From the NCBI GenBank assembly GCA_945643635.1, contig CALZFC010000010.1, positions 2,308,501 through 2,372,500 on the forward strand: a DNA stretch of 64,000 nt, given 5' to 3'. The first letter of the stretch is position 1, and every line of letters starts with the position of its first letter. The notes beneath the pieces are model-generated. The model had not been told where the DNA came from, ran no database searches, and saw nothing but the letters and a program-made list of their open reading frames with translations. Source of the DNA: Allodiplogaster sudhausi (Eukaryota > Nematoda > Chromadorea > Rhabditida > Diplogasteridae). Below, piece by piece: positions 45,109 through 57,700 of the stretch. A program made the translations under genes and the position numbers.

Positions 45109-46707
45109 ATGCGCTCTTTCAGCACTCTGCTGCTTCTTTCATCTCTCTTACTGCCGCTCACCGATGCATACAGAGGGGTAAGCTCATCTTTTTCGATGTT
45201 CAGATGATTTTACTAATGATGTGGTCTGCTTAAATTACAATTTTAAGGCCAAATAGATTTGCCTATTATGATTACTATAATTATTAATTGTTTACCACTT
45301 GTATACTTGTTATACCATAATAAATTAATTCATTCATTCATTCATTCATTCATTCATTCATTCATTCAACACTACCGAAGCATTAATGTTAAAATATTTT
45401 TAAATGAGTGAGGAATTTGCATTTAAATTCCCTGACCCAACGGAACTAACACGGAATTTTATTTAGACTGGCATCTTTTTCCAATAGGCTCCACGGATTA
45501 CTGATTGTAGAGACACAATTTTCTTTAAAAAGCAGAAGATGCAATTAGGATGCATCGGATTGGTCAATGCAATCGTGGTAGGAGTTTTCGTGATCAAGAC
45601 TACTTTAAAGTTCGCAAAGGCGATTCAATGCGTCAACGGTTCCTCCTCGGTCATTAATTGCACGTACTTCAACTCCTACTGTTACACGCGGCTCACCATC
45701 GACCCGCTCGCTCGCAATGCAGTCAATCATACTGAATTGGGTTGTTTTGACGACGTATTGAAGGAAGGATGTCGCCTGGTTAGTTTTGTTTGATTACAAA
45801 AAAACTAAGAAAAAAAATGTTGTCGTAAAATCAATTTACAGGTCGAGCATTATGTGATCGATTGCTTCTGCAAGCAGCCCATGTGCAACTACTTGGATAA
45901 GGTCTACTTATGCGCTCTTCGCAGTAGAACATTTAAACATGCGCTCATATGTTCAAGCGCCTTAATTTCAGTGACTTTCCGGAATGGGGTGGAAGGTTTC
46001 TATCAATTCAGACTGACATGCAGTTGGCATTTAATCGGGGAAAATCGCAACTAATGAAATGTATGATGTGTTTCTTTTTGTTTTACAATTTCTTTTTCAG
46101 TTTCCGAAGCGGAAGAGCGATTGGTATCGTCAAAGCATCAAGCTACTGACCGAATTTGAGGACGTTAAACGGCTAACGGAAGCTGAAGACACGCCGACTA
46201 CGACGACCGATCCGAAGGTTGGCATCTGTGATAATAAATACTATTATTTTATACTATTGGATTAACATATATAGGTACATTGATCTATATTTATGTAAAT
46301 GTAGTGGTATTTTCGGGAGAGGTGACGTTGACTACAGCGCTTCATGGACACCCTTGTGAAATATATCATTGTGAATTGTAATAAGAAGAAGTTACCATAC
46401 AAAATCTTTAATTCATGTATAGAGAGACAATAGCTGTTGGTATGGATGCATTTGGATCCCTCCGACTCCTCCGATCGCTCCTTGGTACCAAGATCCTGGG
46501 CGGGACTGTTCATGTGTACATCTGCTGAAAAATAATGTGATATCGTTAACAAATTGAAAACTACGTGTGTGTATTTATATAATAATATCTCTATTTAAAA
46601 AGAAAACTTTTTTACAGCACACCTGGGTCATCGTCCTACTCATTGGAGTAGCAGTATTCACAACTCTCGCCGTGGTTTGCTTCCTGTTCAACAAAATGAG
46701 AAAATAA
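45109..46707 (+). CDS. Cluster gene 7: compact type I membrane protein with one module
   Basis: Exons: 45109-45177 (MRSFSTLLLLSSLLLPLTDA), 45488-45778 (a longer exon whose second half is the A module: CVNGSSSVINC, YFNSYCYTRLTIDPLA, LGCFDDVLKEGCRL), 45842-45901 (B: DCFCKQPMCNYLD), 46101-46217 (C: KRKSDWYRQSIKLLTE, TPTTTTDPK) and 46618-46707 (HTWVIVLLIGVAVFTTLAVV, CFLFNKMRK, TAA). All joins are phase 0, total 208 aa, with no lesion. A 42-nt stretch inside exon 2 (45578-45619) could be an optional in-frame intron. This is the simplest family member: signal peptide, one eight-Cys domain, helix/Thr linker, membrane helix. It probably shows the ancestral layout. Leader acceptor TTGCAG lies 14 nt before the ATG. 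Confidence 0.78.
45325..45368. repeat. (ATTC)n microsatellite
   Basis: About ten ATTC units in the first intron of gene 7. Confidence 0.9.
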
Positions 46708-47620
46708 TTCACTTCTTGAGGGTGAAAAAGCTCGTTGCTTTTCTTTGAATATTTGTCGATTGCGAAAACAGTTGATTTTTGATATTTTGCGAAGATGTAT
46801 GTATGAATCAGATATAAATAAGCCTTATCGTACACAAACATGCAAGGATATGGCCAAGACATGAAGAACAAACACATCGGTGTGATATTTTCGAACATAT
46901 TGAACAGAAAGAATAACCTGGCATATAAGGAATTAAAAGGAGAACAATCACTGAAAAACAATTAATGTATGTATGTAGGATTGAATTACTGCGTTCACGT
47001 CGACAGTAGGGATTCTCACTCTCGCTTGATACAGATGCTGCATGTCGCAATACACACAAGCAAATAATGAGTTGCGAACGTGTTTTGGCCATATCGTTGG
47101 AGTTGAAGGCGTTGAGAATACGATTTAACAATAAGAGAAGCCTCGAGCCAATATTAGACCCCCCAATGCTTGTCAGTTTTGCACAGCGTTGACCGCAACA
47201 CTTTTTCCATTGCAAAGCGTTGCGTCAACGCTTTCCAAAAATATCTGCGATCGGCCTCTCATTCAGTGTCTCTATCATGCTTTCTCTTTCTCTCTCTCTC
47301 GCTCTCTCTTCACTGTGTCTCGAACCTTTAATATTCATTTGATAATTAAAATATGTCCATTGTTTTAATGCTTGCAAATAGACGTTTAGTTTAAATTTTG
47401 AATTAAAAATATTTTCATTAATTTTCCAATTACACGTGAATTCAGAATTGATCCAAAAAAGTTTTGAGGAAAATTCGAGAAAAATTGGCTGCCTGCAACG
47501 TACTTTTTGACTCTCCACTTAACCATTAACATAAACAACTCGTTTGTCATGAACTTTGTCGAAGTAAAGCTGAACATTCCCATCCATTCTTCATTCCTTA
47601 CAGCCACTCCAATTTTGTAT
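46708..47620. other. 3' flank of gene 7; no gene seen
   Basis: AT-rich with a short CT run at about 47280. The stretch at 47.45-47.6 kb (CATGAACTTTGTCGAAG ... CAGCCACTCC) matches the flanks at 17.05 and 38.43 kb, so it is the start of the next duplicated intergenic unit, but no cluster gene follows. Confidence 0.55.
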
Positions 47621-47624
47621 GAAT

Positions 47625-48090
47625 GACAACCGTTCTGGAGGCACATATGTATGTATGTATGTAATTTTAGTCATTCCTTCCAACCGTTCTGGAATCAGCA
47701 GACGCGGCCTCGACAGCCGAAGCAGAAGCGGGACCAGCGACTTCTGCAATGTTAATCAGCCATCCGAGAGGTGCGGGAAAGAAGGATCGTGTGATGAGAG
47801 GCGTACAGCGGCGAGATTAAAGAGGGTCTCTGCATCAGATTCTTGAAATGCGGTCATGGCGCGCAGAATTATGGCGAGAACCTGCTCTCAGTGCAAGGGA
47901 GCGAGAGAAGGGTCAGAGTCGACCACTCAGAGCAGAAGGAAGACGGAGAGATGAGATAAGGGTCAGAGTCGACCACTCAGAGCAGAAGGAAGACGGAGAG
48001 ATGAGATAAGGGTCAGAGTCGACCACTCAGAGCAGAAGGAAGACGGAAAGATGAGAAGAGGGTTGGCAGCTGGCAAGGCTCAAGAGGAAA
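47625..48090. repeat. Last duplicated intergenic block with a 50-bp tandem triplication
   Basis: The block (TCATTCCTTCCAACCG ... GCATGGCGCGCAGAATT-like) is followed at 47910-48060 by three 50-bp copies of GGTCAGAGTCGACCACTCAG..GAAGACGGAGAGATGAG. This unit occurs once in the other copies. It is the right-hand limit of the gene cluster. Confidence 0.75.
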
Positions 48091-49509
48091 TGGGCACTGT
48101 TGTCTTCTCATCTATACTGTTGCTTGTTTCTTCTGAGAATAGAATTTTCAATGATTTTATTGATCTGGTTCAGTTGCTCCCTTCTTCTCTCAAGCATAGC
48201 TCATAGGCATCGGAAGACATATTGCATTCCTGTCTTCATGAGAAAGATGTTTGCTAGGAAAGATGGATAAGAAAACAATACCAAAAAGGAAATCATTCGT
48301 CTTGCACTCACATAACAATTCAAAGGTAATAAAGAAACGTATTTTTATACATGGTTTATTATGTATATTTATTTGACTTTAAGTTGGTACATAGTTTGGC
48401 AATTTCTCTTAGAAAATATTTTTTTTTTTAAAACTAATTGCTCCACCTGGGGCATCCGATGTCAATGACTAAGAGTTTTGGGCTGGAAAGAAGGATAGAG
48501 AGAGAGAGAGAGAAATAAAGATAGTGAGAAAGAGAAGAAAATAAATGAGACTATTGAGTTCAGGTTGAGTTGCTTATAAGTTGGCCGTATTCGGAGAAAA
48601 AAAAGGTACATGGTGGGTTTCCTTTTGTCCGTAAGCGTGATTTAACATAGACACAAATTTAATGTACAAAGATTACGTTTTTTAGCTCATAGTATCATTT
48701 ATTTTTCTATCTCTCTCTCTCTCCTTTTCTATTTCCATTATCTTTATCTCTATCTCTCACTCTTTCGCTCTCTCTCACCCTCTCGCTCTTTTCTCTCTTC
48801 TCTTCCGAAACTGTCATTCTGCGAATGAATTTTTCGCTTTCTGCACGCACGCTATACGCTAGCAAATTGAAAATGTTTTTTCTCTCTCTTATTTTCCACT
48901 ACTCCTTATGGAAGAAAGGCATTTTACACCACTTTTTTCGTGTTGTCTTCACAATCATTTCCTCGTTCTGTACACGCGAGGCATCTTTCTCGGTCTGCCT
49001 CTTTCTCTCTCTCTCCTTCTCTATTTCTCTCTCTGTTTCTCTTTCTCTCTCTCTCTCTCTCTCGTTCCCTTCTTGAGTGGTGATGCTCTATAAGTGTGTG
49101 TGTGATCACGAACCGGTCAATCGCGCAATCTCTTTCTTTCTAGCTTTCTCTCTCTCACTCACTCTCTCTCCTCTCGTCTCTTACTGTTACTCTCTCTCTC
49201 TCTCACTCTCTCACTCTCTCTCTATCTCTCTCTCTCTATGTCTCTCCCTCGCTCTTTCTCTCTCTCTCTCTTTCTTACTTTCTGTCTCCTCTGTCCCCCA
49301 TTCTCTCTTTCTTCCTTTCCCACCAAGAGCAATGAAGCTCTTGCCTAGCAAAGGAAGCGATCTCCGTAACCAATTCCGGATGCACACGCCACTCTGCTAG
49401 GACTTGAGAGGGAACAAAAACACACAATGCGAGAGTTAGAGAGAGGGAGAGAGCGAGAGTGAAAGAGATGGAAAGAGAGAGTGAAATAGCGAAATTGGGA
49501 GAGAGAGAA

Positions 49510-49547
<38 letters not shown>

Positions 49548-49956
49548 AAGTTAGGCCGACACAGAAAGAGAGCGAGAGAAATGAGTTAAGTTTTTATTTA
49601 GCAATCAAGAAGACTCTATCGAAAAGAAGCTTGATGACGTTGTGATAGATTAGGGAAGTAGAGAGATTGAGAAGTATGTAAATAATGAGCAGGAATGAGG
49701 AAAGAAGAAAGAAAGAGACAGAGAAGGAGAGGGAAGAGTGAGAGAGAAAGCAAAAGAGAGAGAGAGAGTGAAAGAGAGAGAGTGAAAGAGTGTGATAGCG
49801 AGAGAGAGAGAGAAAGAGAAGAAAAAAACAAGACTGATATTTGTGCATATTTGTGCGTATGTGCGTGTCTGATTCTTCCTGCTTCTGACTGGAGTAGAAG
49901 TGGAGAGAGTGCTTGAGGCAGCGCGGCTTCTGTGTGCGCAGGAATGAATCTGATTG

Positions 49957-49997
<41 letters not shown>

Positions 49998-50874
49998 AGA
50001 GAAACAGAGAGAGAGAGGGAGCGACGGGGTGAGAGTGAGAGAAGAGAAAGAATTTGAGAGTGAGAGAAGAGAAAGAGGGTGAGGGTGAGAGGAGAGAGAG
50101 AGGATGAGAGTGAGAGTGAAAGAGATAGAGGGATCGAGAGAGAGAGAGAGAGAGAGACAGAGAGAGAAAAGTAGAAAGTGCATGTGATGGGGAGGGACAG
50201 ATCGAGAGAGAGAGAAAGAGAGAGAGACAAAAACCAGGAATCAGTCTGCTGAATCGCGTTTCGGCATATGATTTGGCAGCGCAGTCAGTTTACGTCCTCC
50301 CATGCTCCTGAATTGAGTAGCTTCTCCACTGGTTCAGTCATTGTTATATCCATTCTCTGTCTCTTCTTTCTTCTCCTCTCTCTCTCTTTCTCTCTCTTTT
50401 CTCTCTCTCTCTTTTTCTCTCGCTCTCTTCCTCTTTCTCTCTCTCTCTTTCTCCCTCTCTCCCTTTTCCATTTCATTCCACCCTCTTGCCAACCCCTACC
50501 ATGTTGCCTATACATGTTGCATTCACATGCTGGCGAGACTCAGTCGCCGCTATTCAAGGGGAAAACTCCGGCTGAACATTTTTCATTCAATTCTGTTTTT
50601 CCTGTTATTTTCTAGCGAGTAACAAAGATCATTTAAACGCGTCTAAACTGCGTGTATTGCATTTATCATTTTCTACTTCTATCACTCACGCCTTCTTTCT
50701 CTCTCCCTTTCTTCCTTTATATGAAAAATTTACATGGCTCCCTCTTTCTCTCTCTCTGCTCTCTCTCTGCTCTCTCCTCTCTCTCTGCTGTCTCCTCTCT
50801 CTTTCTCCCTCTCTCTCTCAATGAGAAATCTCTTTCAGTATTCCGATAGAAAGAAGAACGAAGATTCTTCTAGA
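48091..50874. other. Repeat-rich intergenic region
   Basis: Long (CT)n tracts at about 48.70-49.32 and 50.34-50.47, and (GA)n tracts at about 49.43-49.57 and 49.68-50.23. All long ORFs here (for example 49616-50230 minus) are Ser/Leu or Arg/Glu translations of the dinucleotide repeats. No gene is supported. Confidence 0.65.
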
Positions 50875-51014
50875 ATGATCTTCACAAAGTTTCAATCGCT
50901 CCTGCTGGTGCTCATCGTTTTAATCTCCGTTCCATGCGCATTCGCTGACGACGAAGATGTCTATTTTTGCTTATTTTTCTTTTTCTTTTTTACTCAAATA
51001 TACATATATATATG

Positions 51015-51086
<72 letters not shown>

Positions 51087-51801
51087 TTCTTTTATATTAG
51101 AACATTATTCATTCAAATTTTTTAAAGAACTCAAGAAGATTTTTTACTCACTAAACTATATCTTAACACACATAACTACTTTAAATTAAATTTTTAAAAA
51201 TTAAGTATATCACTTTTACAAATTATTACAAATTGCATTTCGTAACTTCTTGACAGGTGCCCTGTGGCAACATCTTCGAGCGTTGCTACAAGTTTTTGAG
51301 CACTGTTGGTATTTATTATTTCTCTTTTTTTTTTACTTTGAATTAATAAACCATTTTTGAGTTTTAAAATTTACGTAGTTTGTAAAAAAAAAAAGCTTGC
51401 CAACCTACTAATATTTCTGTAAAAAAAATTTAATTTAAAAAAAGAACATTGAAATAATTGTGATGCATGTTTAGAGCTTCAGAAGTATGCTCAGTTTCAT
51501 TACGGGCGACGGAGCGAACTCGACTCAAAGCACAACAATGGCGACTGGTAAGTTATCCGGCTATTTGTTATCCTTCTCTCTGCTTCTCTCTCTGCTTCTC
51601 TCTTTCTCTCTCCCCCTTCTTCTCTCTCGCTCTCTCGCCCTCTCGCATTCACCCTAACTTCTCTTAACTTTACAGTATATTGCTCCTCAATCCTAGTGTA
51701 ATCATTCTGTCTCTCTCTCTCTCTCTTTATTTCTCATTCTTCTTCTTCTCTCTCTCTCTCTTTACTATCTTCTGGATCTCTCTCTCTCTCCCTCTCTCCC
51801 T

Positions 51802-51848
<47 letters not shown>

Positions 51849-52496
51849 CCATTTGCCACATCGACATCCACAACCTTTCCAGGCCTACTCCGTGATGACC
51901 CGCAGCTCCAAATTCTCTCTCCAGACCAGCCACTCCCGGTGCTCTCCTCCTTCCCCTTCTCATCAACACCAGTGCGTATGAAAAAAGCAAAGCAATCTAA
52001 AAGTAATGCCCAATATGTAAATTTAAAGATGATAGAACTAAATAAAAGCTCTTTGAAGAAAATCAATATTTTCAGAGAAAAAATAAAATCTTAATGTTGC
52101 TTAATTTCCTCTTATTTAAAATATTTTATTTATTTGTTTAGTCTTTTATTTAATTTCTTGCGCTTTATTTATTTATTATTACTCGTTTTAGAACCCAAAA
52201 AAATATTGACTGAAAATAGAATTCCCTGTTTTTTTTTTCTTCAGCTGACCGAGTTTCCGGCGGTCGAAAGCGCAGCCGTCGCTGCTCCTGTTGAGCAGGC
52301 GCCCTTGGCCTTGGTGCCAGTAGAAGAGTCTTCCTCTCCTTCTTCTTCCGCTTCTCCGCCCACCGATACTCCCGCGCCGACATCTACCGTAGTCCCTTCT
52401 TCTTCTTCTTCGAGTCGCATTTCGGACGAAACCATCGCACCATTGCTTGGTGAGACGACAACCACCACCACAACAACAGCTACCGAGAAGGTGTAA
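50875..52496 (+). CDS. Small secreted Ser/Thr/Pro-rich (mucin-like) protein
   Basis: Exons: 50875-50958 (MIFTKFQSLLLVLIVLISVP then CAFA, a good signal peptide), 51257-51304 (VPCGNIFERCYKFLST), 51475-51547, 51883-51971 (LRDDPQLQILSPDQPLP) and 52245-52496 (LTEFPAVESAAVAAPVEQ, a Ser/Pro/Thr stretch, TTTTTTTTATEKV, TAA). Phases close throughout, giving about 178 aa. Exon 3 could also be read in a second frame (KYAQFHYGRRSELDS), but that frame meets a stop in the next exon. The last exon would be heavily O-glycosylated. Introns hold a long (TA)n and (CT)n tracts. Family unknown; a secreted surface or cuticle-associated mucin is a guess. Confidence 0.6.
50998..51083. repeat. (TA)n microsatellite
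   Basis: About 85 bp of TA/ATGTATA repeats in the first intron of the mucin-like gene. Confidence 0.9.
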
Positions 52497-52771
52497 ACGG
52501 AGGTTCAGTGGAACGAAGACGAAAACATAAAGATCGTTCGCGAAATACTATTCTCTCCGGCGGATTTATGTACATTCTATTTGGCTTAATATATCGCATG
52601 CTGAAAATTTAAACAGTTATTTACATATTTGCTTGCAGATTGATATATGTAAGAACCAATAGATACTTTCACATCATTTCCTAAGATGCCTTGCCCATAG
52701 GCCCTCTCCTTCATACCCCCTCTCTCAATTATAAACTATTCAATCATCGTACCCACGGATCTTCTGTCACA

Positions 52772-52806
<35 letters not shown>

Positions 52807-54315
52807 GCTCTCTCTCTCTCCTCTCTCTCTCTCTCTTCCTCTCTCTCGCTCTCTCTATCTCTCGCTCTCCCTCTCCTCTCTCTCGCTCTCATTCTCTCTC
52901 CTCTCTCTCTCTCACATTCTCTCTCTCTCTCTCGTTGCTATTTCCATTTATATTTCTGCAGAATGAGTCTCCCCTCTTCGTATATCTCGCTAGTCCACAA
53001 TAAATTTCTTAATGTATTGAATAAATAATTAAATGTAAAAAATGGAATATTTCTGGATATTTACTAAAACTTTAATTCTATGTCATGTTTTCAAATTACA
53101 CAGTTACTGTACGAATTATTTTATGTGAAATCGCCGATCAAATTAACAAATAACTACACAGTACTCGATTCGACCACAAATAGAAGCAACTTACAAAACG
53201 AAATCGAAAAAGCCAAAGAGACAGAAAATTGAAAGAAAGCGAGGGACAGACAACGAGAGAAAGAGCAAGAAGAAGAGAACAAAAGAAGAATGAGAAAGAG
53301 AAAGAGAGAGTGAGACGGGTTAATGCAAAAGGGAGAAAGATATGAATTAAGGATGTAATTTACAATGGCAATGCTTATAAAGGCAGGCGATTTGTATGTT
53401 GTAGGTGCGGGCAGTGAAGAGAGTAGAGAAGGACGAGAGAGGGTGCGAGAAAGAAAAGTAGGCAAGTGACTTAGAGGGCGCAGAAAGGGAAAGAGAGAGA
53501 GAGAGAGAGAGAGAAAAAAAGACAGAAAGAAAATAGTAGAAAGAGAAAAAAAGGTGATAGTAAAGAAACAGCGAGAGGAAGATATAGTCAACTTCATAAG
53601 AATAAGAGAAGAAAAAATCAAGTTGACAAGTTACAGAAAACAATGCGATATTCTGAAAGTAAAATAGACTCAAAATTCGGCATAAGTCCGACGAAGAAAA
53701 ACCTCATTCTTCACTGACAAAAGAATGGATTTTGCTTGAATCGGGAATTCTTTTTTTTCTTTTTTTAAGATTTTCTTTTTTCCTTCGCCAGAATTCAAAT
53801 TGCTGGCTTAAAAACTAAAATAAAATATATCGGTAATCTATATGTAGATATGTTACTGCAAACATTAAGATATGTCATGGACCAATTAGCAATTAAAGAC
53901 ACGGTGCTAAAGTTATAAACTTGCCTTCACTGAGCTAAAAAAAATAAGAATCGAAAAAATATTATTGAGATATGTTGTATATTAGAGAAGTGTCTTGATT
54001 GTTGATAATATTGTGAGATGATGAATAAATCAATAAACAGCAGCAGAAGCAATATATTGTACAATGCGATGGCGAGAAATGAAAGATGGTCGAGAATCTG
54101 AGAGAGTAAGAAAGGAAGTGGAGTGTGTGTGAAGTTTTGAGACATCGAGAGAGAGAGGAGAGAGAGAGAGAAAGAGGAGAAAGCGAGAGAGAGAGAGAAA
54201 CATGAGAGAGAGAGAAAGAGGAGAGAGAGAGAAGAGAGAGAGCGAGAGAGAGAGAGAGAAAGAGGAGAGTGCGAGAGAGAGAGAGAGACAGCGAGAGAGG
54301 CAGAGAGCATTTCTA
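52497..54315. other. Intergenic, between convergent genes; repeats
   Basis: A (CT)n tract lies at about 52.77-52.94 kb and purine-rich DNA at 53.2-53.65 and 54.14-54.30 kb. The rest is AT-rich. No supported gene; ORFs on the minus strand at 53154-53673 and 53927-54380 are repeat translations. Confidence 0.6.
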
Positions 54316-54671
54316 TCACTCCTCATCATCTTCGTCGCTGACCGAGTCGTCCTTGGCAACCTTCTTGGACTCCTTGACAACTCGACGAAGACGTGCGAAG
54401 CGCGCGCGTCGCCTGAAGGGAGGAGGCGGGCTGGAAACGGTCAAGCGACTTGGCCGCCCGCTTTCTTTCTTTCTTTATCTCTCTCTCTCTCACTCGCTAT
54501 TACTCTCTTTTTTCACTCACTCTCTTTTCTCGTTCTCTCTCTCCTTATTTCTCGTCCTCTTTTTTTTCTCTCTCGCTCGCTATTCCTGTCCTCCTCTCTT
54601 TTGCTCCTTTTGCCGCTCTCTCTCTCTCTCTATTATTACTCTCGCATCATCTCTCCCATCTCTCTCTCTCC

Positions 54672-54722
<51 letters not shown>

Positions 54723-57700
54723 TTCTCCCTTTTCTCTGCCTATCTTTCTTTCTATCTCTCTCTCTCTCTCTCTTTCTAAGAGTGTCAACTGACTTGAGAT
54801 ACTCGGCGCCCTCGCCGATCGCCGGCTCTGCACCCAGGTCGGCGCCGCGGCCAATGTCCGACTGAGAAAATGAGATATTTTATAAAACTGTTTTCTCAAA
54901 TAAGAGGAATATGAAAACGAAAATTAATTGATTAATTAACTAATTAACCTCTCGAGAAGCTGGCTCTGTGCCGTCGCCAATGCGATAGTCGCTCTGCAAA
55001 GTATACAACTTCATCTCTCCAGCTCAAAACATCTATTCATCTCGATCGCTCTCTCACTATCTTTCTCGATCTTTCTATCGTTCTCTCTGCTTCTCATATT
55101 TCTTCTTTCTCCTCGATATCTCTCTCTTTCCCTCTCGCTCACTCTTTCTCTATATTTTTTCTCCTCTCTCTCTCCTCTCTCCTTTCACATAAAGTAGGTC
55201 TCACCTCTCCTGGTCGAGCTCCATCGCCAAGACGGTATCCATCGTCTCGTTGCTAAAATAAACAATCCATAATTTCTCCTTCTTTCATTCTTCAATTTTA
55301 TATTTTCCTCTACCCTCTCCTCTCTCTATTTCCTCTCTCTCTCCCTATCTCTCTCCCCTCTGTCTCTCTCTGCCTTCTCGCTCTCTCTTCTCTCTCTCTC
55401 TCTCTCTCTGCCCTCTCACCTCGGCTGGCCGTGCTCCATCGCCGATGCGGTAGCCGCCGTTGTTGTGACCGTGCGCGACCTCCTATAATACATAAATAAC
55501 TATTTTTTATAATAAATATTCATTGTTGATCAATTTTTTTAAGCATGTATTAAAACAAACACAAAAAATAACCTGCCGAATTCGATTTTTTTTAAATTTA
55601 TTCATTTATTTTAATAAATATTCAAATATTGATTAATTTATCAAGATTTTTTTTTATTTTACTTTATTTTAAACATTTACCCCCGAGCCGATTTGGCCGC
55701 CGTCCGCGCGGTGATGGTCGGGGAGCAGGGCGCGCGTCGGGACCTGTTTTAATTAATTAATTTATTTATTTTATAAACCCTTTTAAACTTTTTTAAACGC
55801 TTTCTTCCTCACGATTTTGTAGTTTGCAATGATCTAATTTCTTAAGAAAATAAAATAAAAAGAAAACAAGTTAAATAAAAATTTTTTTAATAACCTTCTC
55901 CGCGTACGGACGCGGCTGAACATAACTGCAAAAGAGAAAGAGAGAGGCATTATCATGTAATTTTGTTTTATATTTATTAAAAAAAAAATATATATATGTA
56001 TGTATGCATATCAATATGTCTACACTCATTTACATTAATATAATAATTACTATTTTAACATTTTCATATTATATTCAAAAAATGTAATTAATAAGTCTAA
56101 TTAGGTCAGCAAACACTTACGGACGACGACCAGCGGTCGGAATCTGGTAGAAGCGTGGCTGCTGCGGCTTGGGTGGCTGCGGAGTTCGCTTCATTTCGAG
56201 GCTTGGACTAGAGAGAAGAAGAAGAGATGGGCATATAATTATGCAAATATCTTTTATTTTTATTATTATTATTTTTTTAATATATATTTTTAACCCAGAA
56301 AAGTTTATTCGAGACAAAAAGAGGCGTATGGATAAACATGAAAATAATGTTTTTTTTTAAATTCTTTTTTTTTGCTTTCACAAAAAATACTAACAATCCA
56401 AAGAGACGTTCATCCGGGAAGTATTGGTAGTAGTAGGTGCGGCTGAAAGGAGCTTAATGAGAAATATACGCAAGAAGCACTGCATATTCATTAGTGATCA
56501 GCTGGATTTTCTTCGGATGGCAATCACTGGCCCCGACAATAATTGACTATCCGCATAGGTCCCGCCGCGACAATTACAGTATGCTTTTCCTAAGATTACC
56601 GTAGTCCCTCTCCTCACCCATTAATGACTCGTCGCTCGTAGAGCGTGCCGTCCTGGTCTTGGACGAATTGCGCGCGCCGCTCTTCCCAGCTGGAAAACAA
56701 TGAATATTTTTTCACCTCATATTGTTTTCTATTGTTACGCCGAATTAACCTCGGTGCTGGCGCAGGCTGCACGAATGGGTAGTCCGGCTGGGGAGGACGA
56801 GGAGGAGGCGGAGGAGGTCGAGGAGCAGGCGCAGGTGGACGAGGAATGGGAGGGAGCTGCAAGGAAGAGAGAGAGAGAGAGAGGGAGAGAGGGAGAGAGG
56901 GAGTGAAAGGTGAGAAGAATACAGAGAGAAGAAAGCGAGAGAGAGAAGAGAACGAGTGAGAAGAGAGAGAGAAGAGAGTGAGAGAGAAAGAGAGAGTGAG
57001 AACGCGAGAGGAAGGGAGGGAGGTCGTGAAAAGAACGAGGAGAAAGGGCGATTAAGAAAGGGAAGAGAGTGAGTGTAGACAGAGAAGAGAGAGACACAGA
57101 GCGAGAGAAAGAGAGGCAGACAGATCTATAAAGAGAACTAACTCCACCGATGAGACGCAGAAGTGAGACTTGTTGCGCGTACTCCGAGTTGGACTGAAAC
57201 ATTGTTTCTCTTATCTTTTTTTGAGAGTGAATGAGCTTAAAGAAGAAAATAAAATTATTAATCGTATTTATTGATACAATTTATTTTATAATTACTATTT
57301 TTTTTGTAATTATGTATCTCCAACAGCGATAATTAATCGTATTTATTTTTATATAATTTATTTTCTAATTAATTTATTTTTCTGTAATTATCTCTTACAG
57401 CGGTCATCGCGAGGCCGTCCCTCTGCACGGCGGCGAAGCGGCGGTCCACGGGGATGGCGTCGCCGTAGATAAACTGGAAAATGAATAAATAAATATATTA
57501 AACAAAAACAGAACTCTCATATATGAATGATATTATTATTATTTTAAATCTTAAAAATTTTTTTTTTACCTTTCCCTCTTCACAATCAGAAATTTTCGCT
57601 TGCTTTATTTTAAGAACTTTTCTTTTTTTTGGTTATCATATACTAATGTATGTAAGCATTTCATGATTTTGCATGAATGACGATACGATACGAATAGAGT

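Noticed and set aside
49616..50230. 204-codon minus-strand ORF rich in Ser/Leu
   Set aside because: Translation of (GA)n/(CT)n repeats; same for ORFs at 20299-20694, 54202-54865, 53154-53673 and 60238-61010.
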